Shown here in pieces: positions 33,255-42,294 of a DNA stretch of 64,000 nt. Numbering within the stretch: position 1 is the first letter of the stretch; each line of letters starts with the position of its first letter. This stretch comes from Vibrio methylphosphonaticus (lineage in GTDB: Bacteria; Pseudomonadota; Gammaproteobacteria; Enterobacterales; Vibrionaceae). The position numbers and the translations under genes are program-made. Below the pieces are notes generated by a model. That model worked only from the letters and a program-made list of their open reading frames with translations. It was not told the DNA's origin and made no database searches. The DNA is taken from contig NZ_JAMKMS010000019.1 of the NCBI RefSeq assembly GCF_023634655.1, forward strand, positions 19,582 to 83,581. The letters are read 5' to 3'.

Positions 33255-33423
33255 GCATTGTAATGTTTACAACACGTAAGTGTGAGAAGCCCTCGGCGTA
33301 AAATCTATAAATAATTCTTTTAAATCAAAGGCATTAGACTATGGTCTAACGGTCAAAACTAGGGTGACGACAGTAATCCATGTTATTCTTGTGGTATAGC
33401 TTAGATCTGAACAAGGATGGTTT

Positions 33424-34164
33424 ATGAACTTCCCTTATAAAAATATTGTGGTTTTAACGGGTGCGGGCATCTCAGCTGAGTCGGGGATACAAACATTTCG
33501 GACACAAGATGGGCTGTGGGAAAACCACAGAATAGAAGATGTCGCTACGCCTGAAGGCTTTGTTCGTGATCCGGATTTAGTTCAAACGTTCTATAATCAA
33601 AGGCGTAAAAAGCTTCAACAACCCAGCATTATCCCTAATGCCGCTCATATTGCATTGGGCCAACTTGAACGAGATCTTGATGGTTCCGTTACCATCATTA
33701 CGCAAAATATCGATAACCTTCATGAGCGGGGTGGCAGTGATAATGTCATTCATATGCATGGGGAATTGCTAAAAGCCCGATGCTCTGAGTCTGGACAAGT
33801 GATCGATATGAAAGAAGACATTGTTACAGGTGATTTGTGCCATTGCTGTCAATTACCGAGCCAGATTCGCCCCCACATTGTTTGGTTTGGTGAAATGCCG
33901 TTAAAGATGGGAGATATTTATTCAGCGCTTGAGGCTGCAGACCTGTTTATTTCGATCGGTACATCGGGTGTGGTTTACCCGGCTGCTGGCTTTGTGCACG
34001 ATGCAAAAATGCATGGTGCGCATACTATAGAAATTAACCTTGAGCCCAGCGCCGTTCAAAGTGAATTTGAAGAAAAACGATACGGTAAAGCGAGTCTAGA
34101 AGTTCCAAAATTAGTGAGAGAACTCTTGGCATTGCAAACTCAAGACCACGAGACATTATTGTAA
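33424..34164 (+). CDS. cobB: NAD-dependent protein deacylase, sirtuin
   Basis: Class III sirtuin of 246 aa that removes acyl groups from lysines using NAD. Motifs: GAGISAESGI (NAD), TQNIDNLHERGG, catalytic His in HMHGE (H112), zinc cysteines around C120 and C139-C142, and GTSGVVYPAAGF. Tyr57 and Arg60 (FYNQR) are the pair that lets CobB/SIRT5-type enzymes accept succinyl and malonyl lysine. AAGGATGG lies upstream of the ATG. Confidence 0.94.
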   Translation: MNFPYKNIVVLTGAGISAESGIQTFRTQDGLWENHRIEDVATPEGFVRDPDLVQTFYNQRRKKLQQPSIIPNAAHIALGQLERDLDGSVTIITQNIDNLHERGGSDNVIHMHGELLKARCSESGQVIDMKEDIVTGDLCHCCQLPSQIRPHIVWFGEMPLKMGDIYSALEAADLFISIGTSGVVYPAAGFVHDAKMHGAHTIEINLEPSAVQSEFEEKRYGKASLEVPKLVRELLALQTQDHETLL

Positions 34165-34231
34165 TACAACACGGATTCCATACCTGCCATCAATTCGTTA
34201 TTGTTGATAACAAAATAAATGGATAACAAAA

Positions 34232-34259
34232 AAAGCCCTCATTTTAAAATGAGGGCTTT
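34232..34259. terminator. Bidirectional terminator between cobB and potD1
   Basis: Perfect 14-bp inverted repeat (AAAGCCCTCATTTT with AAAATGAGGGCTTT) preceded by an A-run, giving U-tracts in both directions. Confidence 0.88.
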
Positions 34260-34324
34260 GATTTAGAGTGAATAGGGTAGTCGTAACGTAATGCTCGCAG
34301 CCCTATTAGTCACGCTAGACTATC

Positions 34325-35362
34325 TTAATTGTCAACTTTAAGCTTTTGGAAGTACTCTTCGTAAAGCGCACCAGCTTCACCTACTTCATCTTGCCACGTA
34401 CCTGAATCCATCACCTCTTGTGGTGGGAAGACATTTTTGTCTTCAGCAAATTCTTTTGGTAGGAGCGGGTAAGCCGTTTTTACTGGTGTTGGGTAGCCAA
34501 TTTCCAATGCTATTTTAGCAGCATTTTCTGGACGTAGTAGGAAGTCAATCATCTTATGAGCGGCTTCAACATTCTTAGCACCCGATGGAATCGCTAAGCT
34601 GTCCATCCAGAAAATCGTGCCTTTTTCTGGCCAAACGATTTCAATGGATGCCCCTTCTTGACGAGCCATATAAGCAGAACCATTCCAAAGCATACCCAGT
34701 GATACCTCACCGGCTAAATAAGGGTTGGCGGGGAAATCTGAGTTAAATACCAATACATTTGGAACGAGCTTACGCAGTTCTTCGTACGCGGCTTTAATTT
34801 CTTCGGGATTTGTCGTGTTTGGAGAGTAACCCAGTTTTGTTAGCGCAATATGGAAGACTTCGCGAGAGTCATCCATCATCATCAACTGACCTTCCCACTT
34901 TTGATCCCACAAGTCATCCCAGCTATTAACTGCAGATTTATCGAGCATGTCGGTGTTAACGCCAATGCCTGTTGCGCCCCAAATATAAGGAATAGAAAAG
35001 TTGTTATCAGGGTCGAACGGTTTATCTAAATAGTTAACATCAAGATCTTGAAAGTGTGATAGTTGGTCTTTATCTATTTCTTGCAGCATGCCTTCTTTAC
35101 GCATCTTTGAAACAAAATACGTAGAAGGAACCACTAAATCATAACCCGAACCTTGAGTTTTCAACTTAGCGTACATGCTTTCGTTAGACTCATAGGTTGA
35201 ATAAATGACTTTAATCCCTGTTTCTTTAGTAAAGTCCTCTAATACTTCACTTGGAATGTATTCAGACCAGTTGTAGAAATAGAGTTCTTCGTTGGCAGCA
35301 AACGCCGGGGTAGTGAAGAGAGTCGCCGCACAAAGGGCGCTAGCATACAGTTTGCTTTTCAT
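34325..35362 (-). CDS. potD: Spermidine/putrescine periplasmic binding protein, copy 1
   Basis: Periplasmic polyamine-binding protein of 345 aa with signal peptide MKSKLYASALCAATLFTTPAFA. The mature start EELYFYNWSEYIPSEVLEDF and the LKTQGSGYDLVVPSTYFV segment are typical of PotD. Closely related to the product of the next gene upstream, but it keeps the canonical NWSEYIP where the other has NWGPYIN. It has its own upstream spacer and lies beyond a terminator, so it may be expressed independently. Confidence 0.92.
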   Translation of the reverse strand: MKSKLYASALCAATLFTTPAFAANEELYFYNWSEYIPSEVLEDFTKETGIKVIYSTYESNESMYAKLKTQGSGYDLVVPSTYFVSKMRKEGMLQEIDKDQLSHFQDLDVNYLDKPFDPDNNFSIPYIWGATGIGVNTDMLDKSAVNSWDDLWDQKWEGQLMMMDDSREVFHIALTKLGYSPNTTNPEEIKAAYEELRKLVPNVLVFNSDFPANPYLAGEVSLGMLWNGSAYMARQEGASIEIVWPEKGTIFWMDSLAIPSGAKNVEAAHKMIDFLLRPENAAKIALEIGYPTPVKTAYPLLPKEFAEDKNVFPPQEVMDSGTWQDEVGEAGALYEEYFQKLKVDN

Positions 35363-35565
35363 TACTTTTCCGTTTGTATTTTATTAACTAAAGCGCCATA
35401 GAACGCATGACAATTTGATGATGGTTTAGTCATTAACATCAAATTACTTTGGACGTCATAGATAATTTGACGTAAGTCACAAGATTATATCAGTGATTGA
35501 ATGATATCTCTATGTAGCTGTTTACAAAAAATAAACGTTTAGAATGTAATAGGGCGTCTAGAAAT

Positions 35566-35593
35566 AATAAAGGTGGCATCTGCCACCTTTATT
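35566..35593 (-). terminator. Terminator downstream of potD copy 2
   Basis: AATAAAGGTGGCA (35566-35578) pairs with TGCCACCTTTATT (35581-35593). It lies directly after the potD2 stop on the minus strand and separates it from potD1. Confidence 0.8.
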
Positions 35594-35610
35594 TAAGGAA
35601 AGTAGCGAAA

Positions 35611-36642
35611 CTACTGTCCAGCTTTTAGCTTCATGAAATAATCTTCGTACGCAACGGTCTTATCGCCCACTGAGTCTTGCCATTCAACTCGATCTAAATC
35701 TTCCTGAGAAGGAAATAGGGCTGGTTCATGCTTGAACTTGTCGTTTGACGCTTTTACTGCGGTCAAGTAGCCCGTGTCATTTGAGATTTGCTCTGCAATG
35801 TCTGGACGCAGCAGGAAATCTATCATCTTGTGGGCGGCTTCAACGTTGGTGGCGCCTGAGCTGATAGCAAAGTTGTCGACCCAACCAATGCCGCCTTCTT
35901 TAGGGAAAACCAGCTGTAAAGGGACGCCTTCTTTTTGCGCAGCAGCAGCTGAACCGTTCCACAGCATACCCAAACCGACTTCGCCAGACATATACGGTGA
36001 ACCAGGGTTATCTGAGTTAAACACCAATACGTTTGGCATTAGCTTTTGAAGTTCAGCATACGCCTCATCAATTTGAGCTTGATCAGTTGTATTACCAGAA
36101 TAGCCCAGTTTACGTAACGCGATGTGGAACACTTCACGAGTATCGTCCATCATCATTAACTGGCCTTCTAACTCAGGCTTCCATAAATCTGCCCAGCTGG
36201 TGAAGTCATTTGGATCGTACATGTCGGTATTGACCGCAAGACCCGTAATCGCGACAACGTGAGGGATCGAGTAATCGTTATTTGGGTCATACGGCTTGTC
36301 TAGGTAATTGATGTCAAGGTTACCGAAATTACTGAGTTTACTCTTGTCAATTTTTTGTAGCATCCCTTCATCACGCATTTTCGCGACGAAGTAGGTGGAT
36401 GGAACGACAAGATCATAACCTTTATTATGTGTTTTCAACTTAGCATAAAGGGTTTCATTAGACTCATAAGTTGAATAAATGACTTTTATGCCTGTTTCCT
36501 CAGTGAACTGCTCGAGGATGTTGCTGTTGATGTAAGGTCCCCAATTCATGAAGACCAATTGTTGCTCTTTAGCACTCACCATGCCTGATGCAAGAGAAAG
36601 TGCACATGCACTACCAGCTAATAAAGTAGCCCATTTTTTCAT
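35611..36642 (-). CDS. potD: Spermidine/putrescine periplasmic binding protein, copy 2
   Basis: Second PotD-like binding protein, 343 aa from the ATG at 36642, which begins the signal peptide (MKKWATLLAGSACALSLASGMVSA) and has GGAG upstream; the 22-residue extension to 36708 is not credible. The mature start is QQLVFMNWGPYINSNILEQF, followed by the same LKTHNKGYDLVVPSTYFV block as copy 1. Ligand-loop differences suggest a different polyamine preference. It lies directly downstream of potC but behind an intrinsic hairpin. Confidence 0.92.
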   Translation of the reverse strand: MKKWATLLAGSACALSLASGMVSAKEQQLVFMNWGPYINSNILEQFTEETGIKVIYSTYESNETLYAKLKTHNKGYDLVVPSTYFVAKMRDEGMLQKIDKSKLSNFGNLDINYLDKPYDPNNDYSIPHVVAITGLAVNTDMYDPNDFTSWADLWKPELEGQLMMMDDTREVFHIALRKLGYSGNTTDQAQIDEAYAELQKLMPNVLVFNSDNPGSPYMSGEVGLGMLWNGSAAAAQKEGVPLQLVFPKEGGIGWVDNFAISSGATNVEAAHKMIDFLLRPDIAEQISNDTGYLTAVKASNDKFKHEPALFPSQEDLDRVEWQDSVGDKTVAYEDYFMKLKAGQ

Positions 36643-36690
36643 TGACGTAAGCTCCAAACAAACGCTGCCATAATGGCATAAATAAAAAAA

Positions 36691-36713
36691 GCAGAGTGAC
36701 GCCGTCACTCTGC
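36691..36713 (-). terminator. Hairpin between potC and potD copy 2
   Basis: GCAGAGTGAC (36691-36700) pairs with GTCACTCTGC (36704-36713). On the minus strand it is followed by seven T residues, a good intrinsic terminator placed inside the pot cluster. Confidence 0.82.
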
Positions 36714-36744
36714 TCTCACTTTTAAAATTGACGACAGTAGACCA

Positions 36745-37515
36745 TTACTTAATTTTTTCGCGAGCAAGAAACTGCGACATCATGACCAAAGCCAACGACA
36801 CAATAAGCATAATGGTTGCTAGGGCGTTCACTTCCGGAGAAATCCCAACCTTCACCATTGAGTAAATCTTCAGCGGTAAAATTTCATAAGTCGGCCCAGT
36901 AACAAACGAGCTCACAATGACATCATCAAGAGATAATGTGAAACTTAGCAACCAGCCGCCGGCTACTGCAGGCTTAGCCAGTGGCAGAATAATCTGCTTT
37001 AGGATTGTCCACTCGCTTGCACCAAGATCTTTTGCTGCCTCTAACATTTTAACGTCAAAGCCTTTTAAGCGGCTATAAACGGTTACAACAACAAACGGCA
37101 AACAAAACGTGATGTGTGCGACCAGTAGGGTTAAGAAACCAAGTTGAACGCCCATTACCAAGAAAATGGCCAGTAATGAAATAGCCATAACAATGTCAGG
37201 GGACATCATAACGATAAATAATAAACCACTTACCGCTTGCTTACCTTTAAACTGATATCGAAACAGCGCTACCGCAGTCAAACTGCCAATTAACGTCGCT
37301 GCCGTCGCAGAAAATACGGCAACATTAATCGAATGCCAAGCCGCTTGCATAAGGCTATCGTTATTGAACAGTGCGTGATACCACTTGGTGGTGAGACCAC
37401 CCCATTTCATACCGAATTTATTGGCATTAAAGGAGTTAGCAATCAATACAATGATTGGTAAGTACAAAAATGCATAAACTAATGTCATGAAACCAAATTT
37501 AGCAGTGCGACCCAT
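36745..37515 (-). CDS. potC: Spermidine/putrescine ABC transporter permease PotC
   Basis: Inner-membrane permease of 256 aa with six TM helices. The EAA loop reads MLEAAKDLGASEWTILKQIILPLAKPAVAGG. It pairs with PotB; its start codon overlaps the potB stop region by one base, so translation is coupled. Confidence 0.94.
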   Translation of the reverse strand: MGRTAKFGFMTLVYAFLYLPIIVLIANSFNANKFGMKWGGLTTKWYHALFNNDSLMQAAWHSINVAVFSATAATLIGSLTAVALFRYQFKGKQAVSGLLFIVMMSPDIVMAISLLAIFLVMGVQLGFLTLLVAHITFCLPFVVVTVYSRLKGFDVKMLEAAKDLGASEWTILKQIILPLAKPAVAGGWLLSFTLSLDDVIVSSFVTGPTYEILPLKIYSMVKVGISPEVNALATIMLIVSLALVMMSQFLAREKIK

Positions 37516-38372
37516 TATTCGAGCTCCACTTTACGGTTTAATAATTTACCTGCTCGATAGTAGGCATAGAGCATAACGGCCATTGCTGTTGTTAGAGCAA
37601 TACTGGTCGCCGCACCAAATGGCCAATCTCTCGCATTAAGAATTTGGCTCTTAATTACGTTACCAATGAGTAGGTTTTTCGCTCCGCCAAGCAGGTCGGC
37701 AATATAGAACATACCGAGTGCAGGTAAAAGCACCAACAAACAGCCACCAATAATGCCTGGCATAGTTAGAGGCAAAATAACCTTCGTAATAGTTTGCCAT
37801 TTACTTGCGCCCAAATCTTTTGCCGCTTCGATATAGGTATGATCCAATTTCTCTAACGCTGAGTAGAGAGGAAGAATCATAAACGGCAGTAAAATATAGA
37901 CTAAACCGATCATGACAGCGGTTTCCGTATACATAATACGAAGCGGCTTATCAATAATATCCAGTGCTAGTAGGCCTTTATTCAATATTCCCTGAGTACC
38001 TAGAACTATTTTTAAACCATAAGTACGAATCAAAGAGTTCGTCCAAAAAGGTACAATCACTAGGAAGAGCATAAACGGACGCCATTTTTCTGGCATCTTG
38101 GCAACGATGTAGGCAAACGGATAGCCAATAACAAGACAAATTAAGGTCGCGACAATCGCCATGTAGAACGAATGCATGACTACTTTGGCGTATAACGGGT
38201 CCAACAAACGGGCATAGTTATTAAGCGTAAACGTCATCTCAATGAGATTAGCTTCGTCCCGAGTTAAAAAACTTGTGCCGATGATCATCACATTTGGGAT
38301 TAATACGAAGAGTACTAACCAGCTAACGATTAATGCGATGATGGCATTTTGTAAACTAAATTTCTTGCTCAT
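37515..38372 (-). CDS. potB: Spermidine/putrescine ABC transporter permease PotB
   Basis: Inner-membrane permease of 285 aa with six TM helices and the EAA loop YIEAAKDLGASKWQTITKVILPLTMPGI. Its start overlaps the end of potA by 17 bp. Forms the channel with PotC. Confidence 0.94.
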   Translation of the reverse strand: MSKKFSLQNAIIALIVSWLVLFVLIPNVMIIGTSFLTRDEANLIEMTFTLNNYARLLDPLYAKVVMHSFYMAIVATLICLVIGYPFAYIVAKMPEKWRPFMLFLVIVPFWTNSLIRTYGLKIVLGTQGILNKGLLALDIIDKPLRIMYTETAVMIGLVYILLPFMILPLYSALEKLDHTYIEAAKDLGASKWQTITKVILPLTMPGIIGGCLLVLLPALGMFYIADLLGGAKNLLIGNVIKSQILNARDWPFGAATSIALTTAMAVMLYAYYRAGKLLNRKVELE

Positions 38373-39471
38373 CTTTTAATACCACTTCCCAGCTTTCAAC
38401 CCAAGTAACGGCAACTTTTTGACCTAAAGAGTGGTCAACATCAGGATCATCTTCATTAAAGAATTCACTGACCATTACACGCATTCCAGATTCAAGTTCT
38501 ACAACAGAATCAAGCGTCATGCCTTTGTAGGTACGCTCAGCAACATGGCCAACAATACCTTTGGTTTCGGACTCTTTGATTTCTTCTATTCGTAAATCTT
38601 CTGGGCGAAGTAATACTTGTAACTTTTCACCATCGGTACAAGGCTGGTCGTGATAAACAATACACTCTTGACCTTCAATCACAGCTTGAATGCGCTTATC
38701 GTCAATGCGTTGATTAACCGTCGCGTTGAAGACATTAATCTCGCCAATAAAGCGTGCTACGAACAGGTTTTTAGGCTCTTCATAAATTTCACGCGGTGAC
38801 CCGTCTTGTTCAATTACGCCATCTCGCATAACGATAATGCGATCAGACATTGATAACGCCTCTTCTTGGTCATGAGTGACGAAAATAAAGGTAATGCCCA
38901 ACTGACGTTGTAGTTGCTTTAGCTCAATCTGCATTTGCTTACGGAGTTTGTAATCAAGTGCTGACAACGATTCATCAAGTAATAATACTTTTGGTTTATT
39001 CACCACAGCTCTAGCAATTGCGATACGTTGTTGCTGACCACCAGAAAGTTGATGAGGTTTACGTTGCGCCATTTTTTCAAGCCGAACCATTTTAAGCGCT
39101 TCCGTCACTCTCGGTTCAATGTCCGCGCTTGGCACTTTTTGCATACGCAGGCCAAACGCGACGTTTTCAAAAACCGTCATGTGCGGGAATAGGGCGTAGC
39201 TTTGGAAGACGGTATTGACATGCCTTTGCTCAGCAGGAACTTCGGTGACATCTTGGTCTGCAAGACTAATAGAACCGTTATCTACGGTTTCAAAACCTGC
39301 AATCATTCTGAGTACGGTTGTTTTACCGCAACCTGAAGGACCTAAGATAGTAAGAAACTCACCATGATTTACGTTTAAGTCTAGATTTGCGATGATTTCC
39401 TTACCATCGAAACTTTTACTTACACCAGCTAGTTGAATGACTGGTGTTCCTACTGATTGTTTAGCGTTCAA
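38356..39471 (-). CDS. potA: Spermidine/putrescine ABC transporter ATPase PotA
   Basis: ATP-binding subunit of 371 aa: Walker A GPSGCGKTT, signature LSGGQQQRIAIARA, Walker B VLLLDESLSALD and a C-terminal TOBE-type domain (VLLRPEDLRIEE). Note Ser in place of the usual Pro after the catalytic Glu (DES), also seen in other PotA proteins. The start is TTG at 39471, with a GGAG site 11 bases upstream. First gene of the leftward potABC(D) cluster. Confidence 0.94.
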   Translation of the reverse strand: MNAKQSVGTPVIQLAGVSKSFDGKEIIANLDLNVNHGEFLTILGPSGCGKTTVLRMIAGFETVDNGSISLADQDVTEVPAEQRHVNTVFQSYALFPHMTVFENVAFGLRMQKVPSADIEPRVTEALKMVRLEKMAQRKPHQLSGGQQQRIAIARAVVNKPKVLLLDESLSALDYKLRKQMQIELKQLQRQLGITFIFVTHDQEEALSMSDRIIVMRDGVIEQDGSPREIYEEPKNLFVARFIGEINVFNATVNQRIDDKRIQAVIEGQECIVYHDQPCTDGEKLQVLLRPEDLRIEEIKESETKGIVGHVAERTYKGMTLDSVVELESGMRVMVSEFFNEDDPDVDHSLGQKVAVTWVESWEVVLKDEQEI

Positions 39472-39806
39472 TGTCTGCTTATCTCCACCTTGGCCGTTTG
39501 GTTTTTCTTGGCCTGTTGCGATACACGATTAAGGCGCGCATCATAATCACCAATGGGGTGAAATCAAAGTACTTTTTATCTTGAAACAAAAAAAATTTCG
39601 CAGGTAAAACTAAACATTATTAACCATACTTGTTTCAGAAAGCTTCAAGATGAAAAATTCACCTTATCAAGTGGTTAATTATTATCCAAAAAGATAATAA
39701 AGCAAGCTTATTAGCGTGATAATCGTTACGTGATACCGCTATAATGGCGCAGCCTTTTTAACGGAAAAATAGACGTTCGCATTCTTAAGTGTGACATGGA
39801 AAAACT
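39472..39806. other. Divergent promoter region potA / 39807 gene
   Basis: 335 bp, AT-rich, no gene. For the rightward gene a perfect -10 box TATAAT lies at 39740-39745, but only a poor -35 is at the right distance. I cannot place the potA promoter. Confidence 0.45.
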
Positions 39807-40658
39807 ATGAAAAATGATTTTGAAAGAGACTTCAATTTAGGTGGAAGTATTGAGCGAGCGGTATCGGGTCAGTATGAATTAAAAGCCGGCGACGTATTTC
39901 AAGAAGCATGGAAACAAACCATGAAGCATTTCATGTCGTTCTCTCCTGCGATCATCGCTCTTATTTTTGTTCAGCTAGGTATCTTTTATGTCGCGCTCAA
40001 ACTTCAGCTGGGCGATCCGAGCCTGATCTTACAAGCTTTTCAGGACCCATCATTACTTGATGAACGAATCTTTCAAGCTATTTTTGTCGCCAATTTCAGT
40101 TATGAAGTCGTAAGCGCACCGTTTTATGCCAGCGTGTCATTAATGGCAATGAGTCATGCATGTGGTTTGACAACGAAGTCTCGTCATATTGCAAAAGGTT
40201 TACAGTTTACCGTGCCAGTCATTATTGCTACGTTAGCAAGCCTTGTACTACAGGGCGTAGTTGGGATGATGCTGCCGTTCATCTCTATGTATCTGTCGCT
40301 AGCGTTTAGTCAGTCGATATTACTTATTTGTGAAAAACGTATTCCACCAATGCAATCGCTTTTACTGTCATTGCGCGCGGTAAATAAGAAAATTTTTGTT
40401 CTTGCAGGTATCTATACGCTTATGATGCTGATGTTTATCGTTGGCGCTATGTTCTACGGAATAGGACTGATCTTTGTCTTACCATTTTTCTTCCACGTAA
40501 AAGGTATTTTATATCGCGAAATGTTTGGCATTAAACTTCAAATAACCGCGAATCAAGATGATGATACTGATGAAGGTCAAGGTCGACCACCACACGATAA
40601 TGGCAACGACAGTAATAACGATAAACCAAACAAAAACCCTGAGGTTTTCGATGCGTAA
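39807..40658 (+). CDS. Conserved membrane protein of unknown function
   Basis: A 283-aa inner-membrane protein with about six TM helices in the pattern of glycerophosphoryl-transporter-like or DUF975-type bundles (HFMSFSPAIIALIFVQLGIFYV; ILLICEKRIPPMQSLLLSLRAV). The C-terminal ~35 residues are hydrophilic, rich in Asp/Asn/Gly. It overlaps the glucosaminidase gene by 8 bp, so the two are translationally coupled. Function unknown. Confidence 0.8.
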   Translation: MKNDFERDFNLGGSIERAVSGQYELKAGDVFQEAWKQTMKHFMSFSPAIIALIFVQLGIFYVALKLQLGDPSLILQAFQDPSLLDERIFQAIFVANFSYEVVSAPFYASVSLMAMSHACGLTTKSRHIAKGLQFTVPVIIATLASLVLQGVVGMMLPFISMYLSLAFSQSILLICEKRIPPMQSLLLSLRAVNKKIFVLAGIYTLMMLMFIVGAMFYGIGLIFVLPFFFHVKGILYREMFGIKLQITANQDDDTDEGQGRPPHDNGNDSNNDKPNKNPEVFDA

Positions 40659-41451
40659 GACGCACAAGCTAGTTACAGCCGCCGTGTTGCTGTCGGGCAG
40701 TACGTTGTGGTACCTGAATCAAGAGAACGAAAGCTATGATGGCAATGATGCTTCAGAGACAGCACTGACGCCAATCTCAGATTCACCACCGGACATTGGT
40801 GCGATTACCGACATTAAAGAAAAGAAACAAACATTTTTTGATTATTTAAGACCTGGGGTCGCCATAGAAAATGCGCGAATAGTGAACGAGCGTAAGCGAA
40901 TTTTACAATTGAAGCTGGCCCTCGATGAGCAATCTTTAACGCAAGAGCAAATTGAAACCGCTAAGCGAATAGGGCGATTATACAATCTTGAGCCTTCCGA
41001 GGTGACCTATGAGTGGGTTGAGCAAATTCTACAGCGCGTCGACGTATTACCAGAGTCATTGGTGTTAACACAGGCCGCCAATGAATCGGCCTGGGGAACG
41101 TCTCGTTTTGCAAAAGAAGCCAACAACTATTTCGGGCAATGGTGTTATAGCAGCGGATGTGGCCTAGTGCCTCTGCAGCGTGGGGAAGGTAAAACACATG
41201 AGGTTGCTAAGTTTTCATCGCCTCAGCAATCTATTCATGGGTATTTCATGAATGTAAATAGAAACAATGCCTATAGTGAACTTCGAGCTATCCGTACTCA
41301 ATTACGTGAGAGTGGAGCATCGCCATTGACGGAAACCTCCGCACTGGCGATGACAAATGGTTTGCTTCGTTACTCTGAGCGCGGTGAGGCATACGTCAAA
41401 GACTTACAAGCGATGATTCGCCATAATGAAGAATTCTGGACATCAAAATAA
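40651..41451 (+). CDS. Glucosaminidase-domain peptidoglycan hydrolase (Bax-like)
   Basis: A 266-aa envelope enzyme: an N-terminal membrane anchor or signal (HKLVTAAVLLSGSTLWYL), a helical linker, then a mannosyl-glycoprotein endo-beta-N-acetylglucosaminidase-type domain (residues ~130-260). That domain has catalytic-region motif LVLTQAANESAWGTSRFAKEANNYFGQWC and later FSSPQQSIHGYFMNVNRNNAY, as in Bax/FlgJ-C proteins. The ATG at 40651 has GAGG upstream and overlaps the preceding stop. Likely cleaves peptidoglycan glycan strands. Confidence 0.87.
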   Translation: MRKTHKLVTAAVLLSGSTLWYLNQENESYDGNDASETALTPISDSPPDIGAITDIKEKKQTFFDYLRPGVAIENARIVNERKRILQLKLALDEQSLTQEQIETAKRIGRLYNLEPSEVTYEWVEQILQRVDVLPESLVLTQAANESAWGTSRFAKEANNYFGQWCYSSGCGLVPLQRGEGKTHEVAKFSSPQQSIHGYFMNVNRNNAYSELRAIRTQLRESGASPLTETSALAMTNGLLRYSERGEAYVKDLQAMIRHNEEFWTSK

Positions 41452-41456
41452 AAACT

Positions 41457-42116
41457 ATGAAAAAAGCAGCCAACTTAGCCTTACTTGGACTGATCGCGGG
41501 CGTGTTAGCCATGCCTGCAACAGCACAAGAATATCGTTTTACCTACTCTAAACTCTATTCTCAAATGAAGAACAATATCAAAGAAGGACATGAAGACGTT
41601 AAGGTCGGATTTTTCTTTGTGGATGCCCAGACCCAGCAGCTATGTACTATTGATAAAGCTTGGATGGAAAAAGAGGAAAAATACGAAGAGTTAAAGACAA
41701 GCAAATACAACGAGTTACTAGTTCCGTTAGACGGTAATTTGAAGCAGGCAAATCCATTGGTCTACATACAAACGCCACCAATGAGACAATGTGACTTTTC
41801 TATGGTTGTGATGACTAAAGAACCGCTAGCTGGGAAGGTGTCTTATCAAGATATTGCAAATCTTTTGCCGCAAATGCAGACCATGCTTACCGATCTTGGC
41901 GGTATGTTTTCTGGTTGGTTTACCGCAGATGTTGCTGGGCTTACTTTAGAGTTTGCTGAACTATCGGACGGTCGTATTGAGCTATCCGATGGAGCGTTTA
42001 TCGAAATTTCTGATGGTAAAGCTCAAGTCTTACTCGAACAAATAGATAAAAACGGTTTCATGCAGCTTCCCGCGAAAACGAGCCGAGTATTACCATATAT
42101 CCCTAGTGCAAATTAA
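41457..42116 (+). CDS. DUF2987 exported protein
   Basis: A 219-aa protein with signal peptide MKKAANLALLGLIAGVLAMPATA and the DUF2987 pattern (EYRFTYSKLYSQMKNN; KVGFFFVDAQTQQLC). This family is common in Vibrio; function unknown. It starts 5 bp after the glucosaminidase stop, so it is probably in one operon with it, suggesting a cell-wall-linked task. Confidence 0.85.
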   Translation: MKKAANLALLGLIAGVLAMPATAQEYRFTYSKLYSQMKNNIKEGHEDVKVGFFFVDAQTQQLCTIDKAWMEKEEKYEELKTSKYNELLVPLDGNLKQANPLVYIQTPPMRQCDFSMVVMTKEPLAGKVSYQDIANLLPQMQTMLTDLGGMFSGWFTADVAGLTLEFAELSDGRIELSDGAFIEISDGKAQVLLEQIDKNGFMQLPAKTSRVLPYIPSAN

Positions 42117-42162
42117 CTGCGTTGGCGAGCTAGATGCTGGCCGATGTCGCTAATTGACAGAC

Positions 42163-42204
42163 AAAACAAGCAAGTAATAGGCTGACTATTATTTTGCTTG
42201 TTTT
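42163..42204 (+). terminator. Long hairpin after the DUF2987 gene
   Basis: AAAACAAGCAA (42163-42173) pairs with TTGCTTGTTTT (42194-42204), and TAATAG/CTATTA extends the stem inside, around a GCTGA loop. Terminator for the three-gene envelope operon. Confidence 0.75.
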
Positions 42205-42229
42205 CACATCCTACAAAACAAAGTATAAT
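42201..42229 (+). promoter_or_regulatory. Sigma-70 promoter for ttcA
   Basis: TATAAT at 42224-42229 with TTTTCA at 42201-42206, a 17-base spacing. The -35 overlaps the tail of the upstream terminator. Confidence 0.5.
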
Positions 42230-42294
42230 CCGCGCCCTAGAACGCATCCGACGGTCAATGATCGTCGAACAAGTCGGTAGTATGAGAAATCGCA

